A DNA stretch of 64,000 bases from Psychrobacter raelei (lineage in GTDB: Bacteria; Pseudomonadota; Gammaproteobacteria; Pseudomonadales; Moraxellaceae), in contig NZ_CP093310.2 of NCBI RefSeq assembly GCF_022631235.3, positions 2,852,001 to 2,916,000 of the forward strand. Direction: 5' to 3'. Position 1 is the first letter of the stretch; the number at the start of each line of letters is the position of its first letter. The position numbers were made by a program, and so were the translations under genes. Below the pieces are notes generated by a model that worked only from the letters and a program-made list of their open reading frames with translations, was not told the DNA's origin and did not search any database. Positions 9,874 through 20,806 of the stretch are shown here, piece by piece.

Positions 9874-9903
9874 CAAAGGGGTGCTGTGAGCACCTTTTTG
9901 TTT
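9874..9903 (+). terminator. Terminator between purE and purK
   Basis: A GGGTGCT/AGCACC stem with a three-base loop is followed by TTTTTGTTTTTT. It implies that purK has its own promoter or is reached by read-through. Confidence 0.75.
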
Positions 9904-10005
9904 TTTATTTTTGTGCGATACCCTTGTTGTCCAAATCATCTTATTATTTATTGTTATTTTTACGGTTTTGACTTCTCCTACTTTTCACTAATTTAAGAGC
10001 CAAAC

Positions 10006-11205
10006 ATGACCACAGCCAACGCTTATCCTGCCAACCAAACCATCCGCACCATTGGTATTCTAGGTGGCGGTCAACTCGGTATGATGCTGGCAGAAGCCGC
10101 ACTACCTTTGGGCTACCGCTGCGTATTTTTAGAAGACGCGCCCCATTGCCCCGCCTCACTGTACGGCCAAGTCTTTACCAGTGAGCAATTAGACGACTTC
10201 GTTGCTGCAGCTGATGTGTTTACCTTAGAGTTTGAAAACACGCCTGCCAAAACGGTGGCTTGGCTCAAGCAGCTGTCAGATGAGGGCACCAAACAAGGGA
10301 TGTATCCACCACCACAAGCCTTAGAGGTGGCGCAGGACCGCTTAAGCGAAAAATCTTTATTTAATGAGCTGGGTATCCAGACCGTGCCATTTAAGAGCGT
10401 CAGCTCAGAGCAAGAGTTGAAAGCGGCTGCCCAAGAGCTGGGGCTACCGTTGGTATTAAAGACCAGCCGCGGCGGTTATGATGGTAAGGGTCAATTTGTA
10501 CTAAAAACAGAAGCAGATATCAATGAGGCCTGGCAGGCTTTGGGGGAGGCTGTGACCGGTAAAGGCAACTTGACCCCCACTCCAGCCCCGCTTATCGCAG
10601 AAGGCTTTATCAACTTTAGCCGCGAAGTTTCTATCATCGCCACCCGTGCTCAAGATGGCAGCATGCGCACCTATGACTTGGTAGAAAACCACCACCACAA
10701 TGGCATATTGGCCAAGTCGCAAGCACCTGCCGTGGGTACCAGCCACTTATTGCCTGCTGCTAAGTCTGCCATTGAAACCTTAATGAGCCACTTAGATTAT
10801 GTCGGTACTATGGCACTTGAGCTGTTCGTCAGCAAAGATGCTGCGGGTAAAGATACCATTTTGGCCAATGAGATCGCGCCTCGGGTACACAACTCAGGAC
10901 ATTGGAGCATTGAGGGGGCGGTGACCAGTCAATTCGAGAACCACATTCGTGCTGTGGTCGGTCTACCACTGGGTGATACCGATAATGTTTATCCGTCAAT
11001 GATGATTAATGTCTTGGGCCAATATCCCAATATTGAGGAGGTACTAAAAATCGATGGCGCTCATTATCACACCTATCACAAAGAGGAGCGTGACGATCGC
11101 AAGATTGCCCACGTAACCTTGATGCCAAATGACGTGGCTGCCCTTGAGCAGGCCTTGGCTGCTTTGGTACGTGCCTTGCCTAATAAGATGGGGCTCGAGT
11201 CTTGA
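10006..11205 (+). CDS. purK: N5-carboxyaminoimidazole ribonucleotide synthase
   Basis: PurK is the ATP-grasp enzyme that carboxylates AIR with bicarbonate, feeding PurE. The protein has 399 residues. Visible features are the N-terminal GILGGGQLGMM dinucleotide-like motif, the ATP-grasp segment LVLKTSRGGYDGKGQF, the GFINFSREVSII strand, and NEIAPRVHNSGHWSIEGA that closes the active site. Length is normal. The Shine-Dalgarno is weak (AAGAG). The stop codon lies 44 bases before the preferred start of the next gene, suggesting co-transcription. Confidence 0.95.
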   Translation: MTTANAYPANQTIRTIGILGGGQLGMMLAEAALPLGYRCVFLEDAPHCPASLYGQVFTSEQLDDFVAAADVFTLEFENTPAKTVAWLKQLSDEGTKQGMYPPPQALEVAQDRLSEKSLFNELGIQTVPFKSVSSEQELKAAAQELGLPLVLKTSRGGYDGKGQFVLKTEADINEAWQALGEAVTGKGNLTPTPAPLIAEGFINFSREVSIIATRAQDGSMRTYDLVENHHHNGILAKSQAPAVGTSHLLPAAKSAIETLMSHLDYVGTMALELFVSKDAAGKDTILANEIAPRVHNSGHWSIEGAVTSQFENHIRAVVGLPLGDTDNVYPSMMINVLGQYPNIEEVLKIDGAHYHTYHKEERDDRKIAHVTLMPNDVAALEQALAALVRALPNKMGLES

Positions 11206-11249
11206 GCTTAGATACTCAAGCTACCAATCTTGCCAAACCACAAGCGGGC

Positions 11250-11699
11250 ATGACCATCTGGATTGACGCCGATGCTTGCCCCTTGGTGGTGAAAGATCTG
11301 ATTACCAAGACGGTTATTCGCACCAATACTCCGGCAATATTTGTCGCCAATCAGCCGATTAAAGTGCGCAAGTCTCCGCTTATTAGCATGAAGGTGGTGG
11401 GGTCAGGCTTTGATGTGGCAGATGACTATATTGCCGATCATGTGTCACCTGGTGATTTGGTGATCACCAGCGATATCCCTTTGGCCAATGATGTGCTAAA
11501 TAATGGGGGTCAGGTACTAACCCCACATGGCATTATTTATGACAAAAACAACATTAAGCAGAAGCTAAATGCCCGTGATTTTATGGATACCATGCGCTCA
11601 ACGGGCATGCTGGATTTAACCCAAATGGGCGGTCAAAAACCGTATTCGGATAAAGATAAAAAGCAATTTGCTGATGGGCTCAATAAGTTGGTGCGTTAA
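11250..11699 (+). CDS. yaiI: YaiI/YqxD-family protein (UPF0178)
   Basis: The protein has 149 residues and closely follows E. coli YaiI. It has an opening MTIWIDADACP, GSGFDVADD, DLVITSDIPLA and ARDFMDTMRSTG. A TTG at 11202 overlaps the purK stop by four bases and would add 16 residues. ATG 11250 is preferred because it aligns with the family N-terminus. The aspartates suggest a PIN-like or NYN-like metal-dependent nuclease fold, but no activity is established. The purK linkage may simply be operon packing. Confidence 0.88.
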   Translation: MTIWIDADACPLVVKDLITKTVIRTNTPAIFVANQPIKVRKSPLISMKVVGSGFDVADDYIADHVSPGDLVITSDIPLANDVLNNGGQVLTPHGIIYDKNNIKQKLNARDFMDTMRSTGMLDLTQMGGQKPYSDKDKKQFADGLNKLVR

Positions 11700-11790
11700 G
11701 CTTCGTGTTTCTGCCTAAATTAACGGTGCGTCTTTTATGACTATTTGAGTCATTGATGCAAGCGGCCGTGTGCGCTTATGACTAAATTCC

Positions 11791-12783
11791 CTACGCCTGC
11801 CCAATACCAAACCCAATAACCTCATCAATACTTGCAGCGCCCGTTACCACCATTAACAGACGATCGACGCCCAGCGCAATGCCGCTACAGGCTGGCAGCT
11901 CATCGCACGCGGCTACCAGACGCTCATCAATGGGCATCACCGGTAATCCGCGGCGGATCCGTTCTGCATTGTCCGCTTCAAACCGAGCTTGCAGCGCAGC
12001 CCCATCTGCCAACTCATCATAAGCATTGGCAATCTCTATACCCTTGATATACAGCTCAAAGCGCTTGGCCACCTCATTACCCTGCTCATCTATCTCCAGC
12101 TTAGCTAAAGCCGCAGTAGCAGGCGGATAGTCGGTAATAATCGTTGGCATATCATGGCCCAAATTAGGCTCTACAAGATGGCTAAATAATACATCAAGCC
12201 AGCCTTGACGGTCTTCACCTAAGTCAAGCCCACCCAGCCCCTGCTCATTGGCAGCATTGATAATCAACTCAAGGTTAGCACTCAAGGGATGAATACCCAC
12301 ATAATCAATAAATGCTTGGCTATAGCTATAGTGGGCTAAAGGTTGTGGCTGCCCATATACCACAGCCAGTAAGTCAGACAGCTCAGCGGCCAACGCCTCT
12401 AAGTTAAAACCCGGCCGATACCACTCAAGCATGGTAAATTCACTGTTGTGGCGACGACCCACCTCGTTGTCGCGAAACACAGAGCAGATCTGATACATAG
12501 CCACTTTCCACGTCGCCAGCATACGCTTCATCGCAAACTCAGGCGATGTATGTAAATAATAAGTTTTTGGTTTATCGGCAACAGTGATATTGGTCGAAAT
12601 AGACGGCACAAACACATCCGTATTGCCCGCCTGCGACATCAACGGTGTCTGCACCTCTAACACCTGACGCTCCGCGAAAAAATGACGCAAAGTGGCCATT
12701 AGCTGGGCACGTTTAAAAGCCATCTCTAGGCTCATACTTGGCGCAAATAGCACAGGTGACGTTAAACGCTCATCACTCATCAT
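11791..12783 (-). CDS. epmA: Elongation factor P--(R)-beta-lysine ligase
   Basis: This is a paralogue of class II lysyl-tRNA synthetase lacking the anticodon-binding domain. It attaches beta-lysine to EF-P. The 330-residue length is right for EpmA/GenX. Motif 2 is visible in VFRDNEVGRRHNSEFTMLEW, and motif 3 in GIALGVDRLLM. Two ATG codons follow a GAGAG sequence. It lies 48 bases downstream of pdxB on the same strand, so the two are probably co-transcribed. The partners epmB and efp are not in this window. Confidence 0.93.
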   Translation of the reverse strand: MMSDERLTSPVLFAPSMSLEMAFKRAQLMATLRHFFAERQVLEVQTPLMSQAGNTDVFVPSISTNITVADKPKTYYLHTSPEFAMKRMLATWKVAMYQICSVFRDNEVGRRHNSEFTMLEWYRPGFNLEALAAELSDLLAVVYGQPQPLAHYSYSQAFIDYVGIHPLSANLELIINAANEQGLGGLDLGEDRQGWLDVLFSHLVEPNLGHDMPTIITDYPPATAALAKLEIDEQGNEVAKRFELYIKGIEIANAYDELADGAALQARFEADNAERIRRGLPVMPIDERLVAACDELPACSGIALGVDRLLMVVTGAASIDEVIGFGIGQA

Positions 12784-12831
12784 AACTCTCTTGCTCTTAT
12801 ATTATTTGGTATTTTGTCATAAAATGGATGC

Positions 12832-13956
12832 TTAATCGAATAACCACTCACGGCGCAAAGTGTAGTTTTTTCTAAGCGCATCAAAGTCAGTTCCTAGCAC
12901 CGCCCCAGCCTGTTCATTCACACTGTCTCTGAGCTGTCTGTCATCCGCCTTGATGTCATAAAACTGCGGCAGTTTTTCAGGCAACTGTTTTAACTGCGAC
13001 CAGTGATAAGGATTGGCGGGCAATAAATCAGCCATTAAATCTGTCTGTTTAATACTCAAAATATCCGCACCCTTCTCACCATAAGAGCGTACAAAAGCAT
13101 CAAATATCATTTGTGTACCTCGCAGCTTACCCTCAAGGGTATAACCCGCAATATGCGGCGTGGCAATGGTTAGCTTATCTAGCAGCTCAGCAGAAACGGT
13201 TGGCTCATTTTCAAACACATCAAGCACCACTTGACGCTCAGGATTTTGATTTAAATCAGCCAATAAGTCCGCTTCACTAACCACTGCACCGCGTGAGGTA
13301 TTAATGAGCATTGTGGTGCTGGGCATTTTAGCCAAAGCGTCTGCATCAATCATATGATAGGTGGGCAGCTCGCTATGCCCTGTCAGGGTCAAGGGTACGT
13401 GTAGGCTAATCACATCACTCTGTGCTAACACTTTATCAACGCTTGCGTTATTAATCACAGATGCAGATTGAAACGGGTCATAACCGAGTACTTCCCAGCC
13501 CAAATCTAGCGCATAACGCGCCAGCGTACTGCCAATATTACCCAAGCCAATAATGCCTAGTTTGACAGGCTTGTCCGACTGACTGGTATTACTTGCCCAG
13601 TATTCAGGGCGCAATTGCAAAATAGCGCTCATCACATACTGCGCTACAGAATGCTTGCTACAGCCTGCGGCATTGGCAAAACGCATACCTCTGAGGCTCA
13701 CATAGCCTTCATTGACGTGGTCGGTACCAATGGTGGCTGAGCCAATAAACTTAACGCTTTGGTTGGTATCGAGCAGCTTGGCATCAATCTGCGTCACCGA
13801 ACGAATAAGCAGTACATCCGGCTGATACTGTTGTAGCGCATCAGCGGTAATGTCACGTCCAGCCATGCTAATCACCTGAATAGGATGATTTAGAGTCTGC
13901 TCATTAAAATAATCGTGCAGATGAGCAATGTTACTATCGGCAATAATGGTGAGCAT
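12832..13956 (-). CDS. pdxB: Erythronate-4-phosphate dehydrogenase
   Basis: PdxB performs the second step of the DXP-dependent pyridoxal phosphate pathway. The protein has 374 residues and is a D-2-hydroxyacid dehydrogenase. It shows GLGNIGSTLARYALDLGWEV (NAD-binding Rossmann motif), INTSRGAVVSEADL, the catalytic DVFENEP and TPHIAGYTLEGK with the catalytic His, plus a PdxB-type C-terminal dimerisation domain. AAGGA precedes the ATG. It is first in a likely pdxB-epmA unit. Confidence 0.94.
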   Translation of the reverse strand: MLTIIADSNIAHLHDYFNEQTLNHPIQVISMAGRDITADALQQYQPDVLLIRSVTQIDAKLLDTNQSVKFIGSATIGTDHVNEGYVSLRGMRFANAAGCSKHSVAQYVMSAILQLRPEYWASNTSQSDKPVKLGIIGLGNIGSTLARYALDLGWEVLGYDPFQSASVINNASVDKVLAQSDVISLHVPLTLTGHSELPTYHMIDADALAKMPSTTMLINTSRGAVVSEADLLADLNQNPERQVVLDVFENEPTVSAELLDKLTIATPHIAGYTLEGKLRGTQMIFDAFVRSYGEKGADILSIKQTDLMADLLPANPYHWSQLKQLPEKLPQFYDIKADDRQLRDSVNEQAGAVLGTDFDALRKNYTLRREWLFD

Positions 13957-14096
13957 AAAAAAGTCAGTCCTTATTTAAGTAAAAAGCGGGGTGATACAGA
14001 CCATTAGGTTAAAACTGTGGTTATCTGTCTCTTAGGTCAATGAGTGATCTGTGATCTGTGTTCTGCTCTTGGCAGCTGTGCCGTCAGTCCTTTAGC

Positions 14097-15326
14097 CTAG
14101 TCATTATGAGGCTGCTTGTCATCTGAGGTATCCGGCTCCTCTTTTGGTGCATCGGCAAAAGGATACTTGCTAAAAGTCACCACATTGGGCGATATCTCTA
14201 ACGCCATGGGTCTATCGGCCGGCTTCCATTGATGCTCATCAAGCTGCGCATAACAGGGCGCAAAGATAACATTGCGGTGCTGATTAATCCATTCACGCCA
14301 TACTGCCAGCGCAATGGCCAATACCACAGGTCCAATAAATAAGCCCACAAAACCAAAGGCAGTTAGGCCACCGAGCACCCCAATAAAGATAATAATAAAC
14401 GGAATTTTGGTGGCACCAGAGATAACAATCGGGCGAATTAAATTATCAACCCAGCTGATTACCAGCATCCCCCATAATGCCAAGCCTATGGCCTCTGGCG
14501 TATGGCCTTGGGTTAATAGCCAGATGGACACACCCATCCAAGCAAAAGGGGTTCCAAAGGGCACTAATGCCACCACAAACGTCATTAAAGTCAACAAGAT
14601 AGGACTGGGTGCACCAGCAAAATAATAACCGACGCCTGCCAATAAAGCCTGCGCCAAAGCGGTCAGACCAATGCCATACACCACGGCCTGAGTGGTGGAG
14701 CCTACTGAATCTAGATAATCGTCGATACGGTTGCCAATAATATTACGTAGCGCTTGGCGAATTTGTTTAATCAGGCTGATGCCATCTCGGTAAAAGAAGA
14801 AGATGGTCATAAGCGCCATACCCAATTTGGCCATGGTACTAAAGGCCACATCGAGCGCCACCTTGCCATAATACAAATGCGACTGCAACCAAGCTCTAAA
14901 AGCACTCAAAGAGGCTTCAGGGTCTTTATTAATCTCCCACAAAATATCTTTGATCTGCTGACCAATGACCGGTAGGTTTTTGATCTCTTGTGGCACATCA
15001 ACATAGCCAACCTTGATGCGGTACAACAAGTTACTATATAGGTTAACGGCCTCTTGTTGTAGCACAAAAAGACCTAACACAATAGGCACCCCTAGCATAA
15101 GCGAGATGCTCACGGTCATAATACCGGCGCTAATATTGGGGCTAAGTTTGACTTTTTTATGGAAGAAATTATAAATAGGAAAGGTCACATAGGCCAAAAT
15201 AGCGGCCCATAAAGCCGGTACAATAAAGAACTGCACCACCCTAAAGCAAAGAATAAACAAAATGACCAATAAAGTAGCAGTCAGCACACGCTGTGTGACC
15301 AGCTCTCTTGTCCAGTTTTCAATCAT
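14097..15326 (-). CDS. AI-2E family transporter (PerM/TqsA-like)
   Basis: This membrane protein has 409 residues and about eight hydrophobic segments in the family pattern: two near the N-terminus, a long soluble loop (about 75-150), then a cluster. The family hallmark is the segment containing GMLVISWVDNLIRPIVIS followed by LGGLTAFGFVGLFIGPVVLA. The C-terminal tail is hydrophilic and acidic. Relatives export autoinducer-2 or other small molecules or act as ion antiporters; the substrate is unknown. It lies upstream of pdxB with a 140-base gap. Confidence 0.88.
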   Translation of the reverse strand: MIENWTRELVTQRVLTATLLVILFILCFRVVQFFIVPALWAAILAYVTFPIYNFFHKKVKLSPNISAGIMTVSISLMLGVPIVLGLFVLQQEAVNLYSNLLYRIKVGYVDVPQEIKNLPVIGQQIKDILWEINKDPEASLSAFRAWLQSHLYYGKVALDVAFSTMAKLGMALMTIFFFYRDGISLIKQIRQALRNIIGNRIDDYLDSVGSTTQAVVYGIGLTALAQALLAGVGYYFAGAPSPILLTLMTFVVALVPFGTPFAWMGVSIWLLTQGHTPEAIGLALWGMLVISWVDNLIRPIVISGATKIPFIIIFIGVLGGLTAFGFVGLFIGPVVLAIALAVWREWINQHRNVIFAPCYAQLDEHQWKPADRPMALEISPNVVTFSKYPFADAPKEEPDTSDDKQPHND

Positions 15327-15472
15327 GACAGCGCATACCCAAGTAACGTAATAGAGAATTTCAAAGCAGTTTAAGCCACCCTATTATGCGATAAGATTTC
15401 AAAAATGAGTAATGTTAACTTGTAACTTTTACTTACAATATTACAGCCGTCTTTGACGTTGTTTAAGCTCTA

Positions 15473-15506
15473 AAAAAAGAGCATAACGCAAAAACGTCAT
15501 GCCCTT
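15473..15506 (-). terminator. Terminator of the glyQ-glyS operon
   Basis: On the minus strand GGGCATGACG pairs with CGTTATGCTC (one G-T wobble) around a TTTTTG loop, followed by seven T. It lies 27 bases beyond the glyS stop. Confidence 0.8.
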
Positions 15507-15532
15507 AAATTAGCCCTTATCAAGATAACACA

Positions 15533-17626
15533 TTAAATCTGTAATTCACCCACATCGGCCACCGTCAAAAACAGCTCGCGTACTTGCTTAAGCAAGGTCA
15601 AACGATTGACTTTAAGTGCCTCATCTTCGCTGTTGACCATCACATTATCAAAGAAGCCGGTCAAGGGCACCTCTAATGTGGCAAGAGATTGTAAGATCTG
15701 AGTGTACTGAGTTTCTGCTTGTAACGGCGCCACTTCAGTTTTGGCCGTACTTAACGCCTGATACAAGGCTTTTTCTGCATCCTCAGTCAGTAGCGACTCA
15801 TCAACTGCCTCACCCACTTGACCTTCAGATTTGGCTAAGATATTGGCCACGCGCTTATTAATTTCAGCCAACGTCGCTGCTTGTGGCAAGCTGCGGAACT
15901 CATTCACTGCATGGATACGTTGGTCAAAATCAAGCGGCATGTGTGGGTTAATCGCGAGCACTGCCTGAATGGTATCTACACTCACACCTTGCTCGGTATA
16001 CATAGCACGGTAGCGTGAGTTAATAAAGTCGATAACCTGAGCTAAGGTCTCGCCCGCTTTAGGCAGTTTATCTTGGTAATTTAAAATGGCCTGCTCAATT
16101 AAGCTGACCAAATTAATGGGCAGCTGTTTTTCGATTAAAATACGCAGTACCCCAATGGCTGAGCGGCGTAAGCTAAATGGATCTTTTGAGCCTGTAGGGG
16201 CTTGGTCAATACCAAAGATACCCACTAATGTATCAATGCGATCGGCCAGTGCTAAGCAAATACCCACAGCGGTTTGTGGCAGTTTGTCACCACTAAACTT
16301 TGGCAAATACTGCTCCTCAATGGCCGCCGCAATCGCCTCAGGCTCACCATTTAGACGTGCATAATAAGTACCCGCCACCCCTTGTAGCTCTGGAAACTCA
16401 CCAACCAGCGTGCTGGTTAAGTCGGCTTTGGACAACATGGCCGCGCGTGTGGCTTGTGCCACGTCGATGTCTGCGTAGCCGGCAATATTTTGCTGTCTAA
16501 AAGTCGCTGCAATGAAGGCAGCAAGCTTGGCAATACGCTCAGATTTTTCCCAAATCGTGCCTAATTTGTCTTGGAAGACGCGATTTTTTAGGCTCTCGGC
16601 CATCTCGATCAGTGGCTGTTTTTGATCTTGTAAGAAGAAAAACTCAGCATCAGCAAGGCGTGGGCGTACTACTTTTTCGTTACCGCTGACCACTTGGCTT
16701 GGGTCTTTGGATTCGATGTTACTGATAAAGATAAAATACGGTTGCAGCTTGCCTTCACTGTCGGTTAAACAAAAATACTTTTGGTCTGCCTGCATGGTGC
16801 TAATCAGCGCCTCTTGTGGCACTTGTAAGAAGCGCTCCTCAAAGCTGGCGCGAAGTGCCACGGGTAAATCTACCAATGAGGTCACCTCATCGAGCAAGTC
16901 TTGCGGTACGATGGCACGGGCATTTACTTCATCGGCCAAGGCAGTAACGCGCTCACTGATAAGCTGCTGACGACGGTCAAAGTCGGCAATAACTTTAGCA
17001 CTCTCAAGCACGCTAAGATAGTCGCTAGCATGCGCAATAGTGATAGGATTTGGAGAGTGATAACGGTGACCTAATGTCTGATTACCGGCGTCAAGACCTT
17101 GCACAGTGGCGTCAATCACTTGATCATCTTGCATCAACACCAACCATTTTACAGGACGCACAAACTCTTCGCGGCTGGCGCCTGAGCGCATACGTTTGGC
17201 AATGGGCAGATTGTCTAAAGCGGTTTGAAAAATATTGGGCAGCAGCTCAGTGGTGGCTTGACCTTGAATGGTTAGCTCATAGCCAATGTAATCGCCTTTG
17301 TCCGTTTCGATAGTGATAAGCTCACTGGCATCAATACCTAGGCCTTTAGCGAAGCCTTCTGCAGCACGGGTAGGCTTACCCTCAGCATCATAGGCGGCTT
17401 TTACTGCAGGTCCACGTTTTTGTTCAGTGCGGTCCGGCTGCTTTTCACTAATGCCTTCAATTTCGATGGCTAGACGGCGCGGCGCAGCATAGGCCTTTAG
17501 GCTGTCATAGCTGATATTAGCCTCTTGTAGTTGGCTCTCAACACTAGCTTTTAACGAATCACGTAATGGCTTTAGGCTTTTTGGTGGTAGCTCTTCACTA
17601 CCTAATTCAAATAAAATTGTACTCAT
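15533..17626 (-). CDS. glyS: Glycyl-tRNA synthetase beta subunit
   Basis: This is the large subunit of the bacterial alpha2beta2 glycyl-tRNA synthetase, needed for tRNA binding. The protein has 697 residues, close to E. coli GlyS. The family opening [16 protein letters not shown] begins at ATG 17626; the frame extends eight codons further upstream, which is unlikely to be translated. Other landmarks are [45 protein letters not shown], and a C-terminal DALR-like anticodon region ending FFDNVMVN. It follows glyQ by 57 bases. Confidence 0.96.
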   Translation of the reverse strand: MSTILFELGSEELPPKSLKPLRDSLKASVESQLQEANISYDSLKAYAAPRRLAIEIEGISEKQPDRTEQKRGPAVKAAYDAEGKPTRAAEGFAKGLGIDASELITIETDKGDYIGYELTIQGQATTELLPNIFQTALDNLPIAKRMRSGASREEFVRPVKWLVLMQDDQVIDATVQGLDAGNQTLGHRYHSPNPITIAHASDYLSVLESAKVIADFDRRQQLISERVTALADEVNARAIVPQDLLDEVTSLVDLPVALRASFEERFLQVPQEALISTMQADQKYFCLTDSEGKLQPYFIFISNIESKDPSQVVSGNEKVVRPRLADAEFFFLQDQKQPLIEMAESLKNRVFQDKLGTIWEKSERIAKLAAFIAATFRQQNIAGYADIDVAQATRAAMLSKADLTSTLVGEFPELQGVAGTYYARLNGEPEAIAAAIEEQYLPKFSGDKLPQTAVGICLALADRIDTLVGIFGIDQAPTGSKDPFSLRRSAIGVLRILIEKQLPINLVSLIEQAILNYQDKLPKAGETLAQVIDFINSRYRAMYTEQGVSVDTIQAVLAINPHMPLDFDQRIHAVNEFRSLPQAATLAEINKRVANILAKSEGQVGEAVDESLLTEDAEKALYQALSTAKTEVAPLQAETQYTQILQSLATLEVPLTGFFDNVMVNSEDEALKVNRLTLLKQVRELFLTVADVGELQI

Positions 17627-17683
17627 GAGGGTCTCTGATTTTTTTAACAAGGTATAAGGTTACTGGCGAATCACAATACGGAC

Positions 17684-18637
17684 TTACTTTGCCGCTTGAT
17701 CAGGCTCTGGGCTGTTGTCTTTGGGCAAATACTTCTCTAACGCTTTAGCCTTGTGCTCTTCAGCAGCCAAGGGAAAGCCAAGTTTTGCGCGAGCCTGTAC
17801 ATAGCCTTGTGCCACTTTGCGAGCCAGCGTACGTACTCTTAAAATAAAGCGTTGACGCTCAGTAACCGAAATCGCCCCACGCGCATCAAGCAAGTTAAAG
17901 GTATGTGACGCTTTTAACACCATCTCATAGGCAGGCAGCGGCAAGTCGGCTTCTACCAGCTTATCTGCTTGCTGCTCATAAAAATCAAATAGCTCAAACA
18001 TCTTAGGCACATCGGCGTGCTCAAAGTTATAGGTCGACTGCTCTACTTCGTTTTGATGGAACACATCACCATAAGTCACTTTACCAAACTCACCATCGGT
18101 CCAAACAAGGTCATACACACTGTCTACGCCTTGGATATACATGGCCAGTCGCTCAAGGCCATAAGTGATTTCACCGGTTACTGGGAAGCACTCAAGGCCG
18201 CCCACTTGTTGGAAGTAGGTAAACTGAGTCACCTCCATACCATTTAACCACACCTCCCAGCCCAGACCCCAAGCACCTAGCGTTGGCGATTCCCAGTTGT
18301 CTTCTACAAAGCGCACATCATGGGTTAAGGTATCGATACCGATTGCTTCTAGTGAGCCTAAATACAGCTCTTGAATATTGGGTGGGTTGGGCTTCATCAC
18401 AACTTGGAATTGATAATAATGCTGCAAACGGTTGGGGTTGTTACCATAACGACCATCGGTCGGACGGCGTGACGGCTGTACATACGCGGCGTTCCAAACT
18501 TCAGGGCCTAATGAGCGCAAAAAAGTCGCTGTGTGAAACGTGCCCGCCCCAACTTCCATATCATAAGGCTGTAATACCACGCAGCCTTTGTTGGCCCAAT
18601 AGGTTTGCAAAGTTAAAATGAGTTCTTGAAAAGTCAT
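17684..18637 (-). CDS. glyQ: Glycyl-tRNA synthetase alpha subunit
   Basis: This is the catalytic subunit of the tetrameric glycyl-tRNA synthetase. The protein has 317 residues. Strongly conserved blocks include [65 protein letters not shown] and the [15 protein letters not shown] helix. It has a short charged tail of about 15 residues beyond the usual end. It is first in the glyQ-glyS operon. Confidence 0.96.
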   Translation of the reverse strand: MTFQELILTLQTYWANKGCVVLQPYDMEVGAGTFHTATFLRSLGPEVWNAAYVQPSRRPTDGRYGNNPNRLQHYYQFQVVMKPNPPNIQELYLGSLEAIGIDTLTHDVRFVEDNWESPTLGAWGLGWEVWLNGMEVTQFTYFQQVGGLECFPVTGEITYGLERLAMYIQGVDSVYDLVWTDGEFGKVTYGDVFHQNEVEQSTYNFEHADVPKMFELFDFYEQQADKLVEADLPLPAYEMVLKASHTFNLLDARGAISVTERQRFILRVRTLARKVAQGYVQARAKLGFPLAAEEHKAKALEKYLPKDNSPEPDQAAK

Positions 18638-18959
18638 AATGTCGCCATGTTTTGATTAAAATAAGGGTTAATAGACAGCAAAAAAATGTGAGCTTAGCCT
18701 CTTTTTTTTGAGGGGTTACCTTTGGTACGCTCACCTTACTAAAAAATCGCTATTTTATCTATATTCAGAGCCCAATTGATGCAAATATAGACAAAAAAAA
18801 TACCTAGATGGTAACCCATCTAGGCAGGAGGAAAGTGGTGCTGTCGTGGCCTAGATACGACCACTTAAGTGTTTTAATTATAGTTATCTATATTGACGTT
18901 ATTGTTGTTGGTATTTTTAATCGCAAAATAAAATAAATAGCTTGTCTTAAATAAGGCAA
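18638..18959. other. Intergenic region upstream of glyQ
   Basis: This AT-rich spacer has no supportable gene. It should hold the glyQS promoter on the minus strand (18638-18790) and contains the terminator of the PspC-domain gene at 18790-18826. Confidence 0.6.
18790..18826 (-). terminator. Terminator of the PspC-domain gene
   Basis: CCTAGATGG and CCATCTAGG form a perfect 9-bp stem. On the minus strand a run of eight T follows. Confidence 0.85.
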
Positions 18960-19175
18960 TTAAGAGACATAAGAGTCTGCGGTTGCCTTTGGCATAATTA
19001 ACCAAAGAATCAAATAGATTAAGATACCGGGTACTGCCACACTTGCCGTAGAAATAAACACGAATAAGATACGGGTCAGATTAGGTGACCAACCAAAATA
19101 TTCAGCAATACCGCCCATTACCCCAGCGATCATTCGATGATTACGCGAACGATGAAGCTTGTTAAGTTTTGCCAT
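18960..19175 (-). CDS. PspC-domain small membrane protein
   Basis: The protein has 71 residues and consists almost entirely of a PspC domain. It opens with a basic stretch, then MIAGVMGGIAEYFGW, a short amphipathic region, and one transmembrane segment of about 22 residues ending LWLIMPK. ATG 19175 is chosen because GGGAGAA lies 5 bases upstream; a start at 19193 would bypass that site. PspC proteins take part in envelope stress sensing, but no pspA/pspB/pspF genes are nearby, so a link to that response is not shown. Confidence 0.85.
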   Translation of the reverse strand: MAKLNKLHRSRNHRMIAGVMGGIAEYFGWSPNLTRILFVFISTASVAVPGILIYLILWLIMPKATADSYVS

Positions 19176-19673
19176 AGTTATTCTCCCTATCAAGACAAGA
19201 GCGTCAATCTAAGATTAGTGTTTAAGCACATCGCCTATAAAGTACGGCTTAAAACCTTAAACTACTGCTTAAAATATCAAATAAAATAAATCCTACTTAA
19301 TATTATGGGGATTCAAGGTATGATAGACAAGGTACAAACAGATTAATAAAAAGCATTAAAACCCAAGTTACACCCTTTGATTGACTGAGTTAATTATAGC
19401 GTATGATTTAACTATTGCTGTTGAGAATTTAGGCGAAGTTTGTAACTTTATAACCACAAAGTATTGCACAATCCTAGCCCAACTATAAAAGCAGCTATCG
19501 ACAGGTAAAGCAATGTTTTAAAAAGGGTTATTAAGGATTTTTAGCGCATACAAAAATGACAGACGCTTTTTTGAACGTGACTAAAAACCCATAGATTTTT
19601 ATCAAAAAAATATTAAGATAAGCTACATTAAATAAAAAAATATTATCCAACTAACATTGTTAAGGAGCAGTAT
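19176..19673. other. 498-bp intergenic region between divergent PspC and nadR-like genes
   Basis: AT-rich, with no open frame or RNA gene I can support. It must contain the divergent promoters of the flanking genes. I found no convincing operator symmetry. Confidence 0.5.
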
Positions 19674-20714
19674 ATGCAAAAGTCAGGACTTATGATTGGT
19701 CACTTTGAACCGCTACATTTAGGTCATATTCGCAGTATTTTGCACGCCTCATCTATGGTTGAGGTGCTTCACATTGTGATTACTCGCCACCCCAATCCCA
19801 ATCAAAAGTTCCCGGTTACTTTGCAAGATAAGGCACGCTGGTTACAGATGGCGTGTAGCGACTTACCTTTTATCAAAATTCACACCTGTGATGATTTTTC
19901 GTTCCCAGTTCACGACAGCATCGAGGACATTACGATTAATATCGATGGCTATAATGCCAAGATTGACTACATCCAAGATAAATTCAATATGGATGAGGAC
20001 ACCGTATTGTTGGTCACTGAAGGCCATCCACTGTCTAAGCCGTCAGTGACTTCTGCGCTAAACACCCAAGTGGCCACTACCCCACTACACCCTGAATTTG
20101 ACAGTACCGCCATTCATTACAACCCCATTGCCAACTGGGATATTATTCATCCTGAAGCGCGTGGCAACTATACCCGCACTGTCGCTATCGTTGGCGGTGA
20201 AAGCTCAGGTAAGACCACATTGTCACACAAGATTGCCAACTACTATGGCGCAGACTTAGTACTTGAGATGGGCCGTTTGTATGTGGGCACAGATTTGGGT
20301 GGTACTGAAGAGGGTCTACAATACAGCGACTACGGACCCATTGCGTTAGACCACGCTCAAGCGGTGCGTGAGACCTTATATCAAGCTCAGTCACCGGTCA
20401 CCATTGTTGATACCGATTTTGTCACCACTCAAGCTTTTTGTGAGGAATATGAGGGACGTGCCCATCCGTTCGTCACCGCCTGTATTGAGGAGTTTCGCTT
20501 CGATCATACCTTGTTTTTGGCCAATAACACCCCGTGGATAGATGATGGCATGCGCTCTTTGGGTACCCCAAGTGCCAGAGATCGTTTTGAGAGTAGACTG
20601 ACTGATATTTTTGCGCGTCATAATATCCAAACTTATCGTATTGATAGTCCAGATTATTTTGCACGCTATGAGCAGGCCATTGCTTATATCGATCAACATA
20701 TCTTTGGAAAGTAG
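19674..20714 (+). CDS. nadR: NadR-like NMN adenylyltransferase / ribosylnicotinamide kinase, no HTH
   Basis: This bifunctional NAD salvage enzyme phosphorylates nicotinamide riboside to NMN and adenylates NMN to NAD. Residues 1-160 form a nucleotidyltransferase domain with GHFEPLHLGHIRSI (9-22), the HxGH-type motif. Residues from about 165 form the kinase domain with Walker A GGESSGKTT (174-182, Lys180). The helix-turn-helix repressor domain of enterobacterial NadR is absent, so it should not repress transcription. AAGGAG precedes the ATG. pnuC follows 92 bases downstream, giving a transport-plus-salvage unit. Confidence 0.9.
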   Translation: MQKSGLMIGHFEPLHLGHIRSILHASSMVEVLHIVITRHPNPNQKFPVTLQDKARWLQMACSDLPFIKIHTCDDFSFPVHDSIEDITINIDGYNAKIDYIQDKFNMDEDTVLLVTEGHPLSKPSVTSALNTQVATTPLHPEFDSTAIHYNPIANWDIIHPEARGNYTRTVAIVGGESSGKTTLSHKIANYYGADLVLEMGRLYVGTDLGGTEEGLQYSDYGPIALDHAQAVRETLYQAQSPVTIVDTDFVTTQAFCEEYEGRAHPFVTACIEEFRFDHTLFLANNTPWIDDGMRSLGTPSARDRFESRLTDIFARHNIQTYRIDSPDYFARYEQAIAYIDQHIFGK

Positions 20715-20806
20715 GCCTGTTTATTGCGCCATAACATCCCGTACACTCAAAAAATCTTACCAGATGACGATAACTCAATCTCACCAATCACATAATTAGG
20801 ACTGAT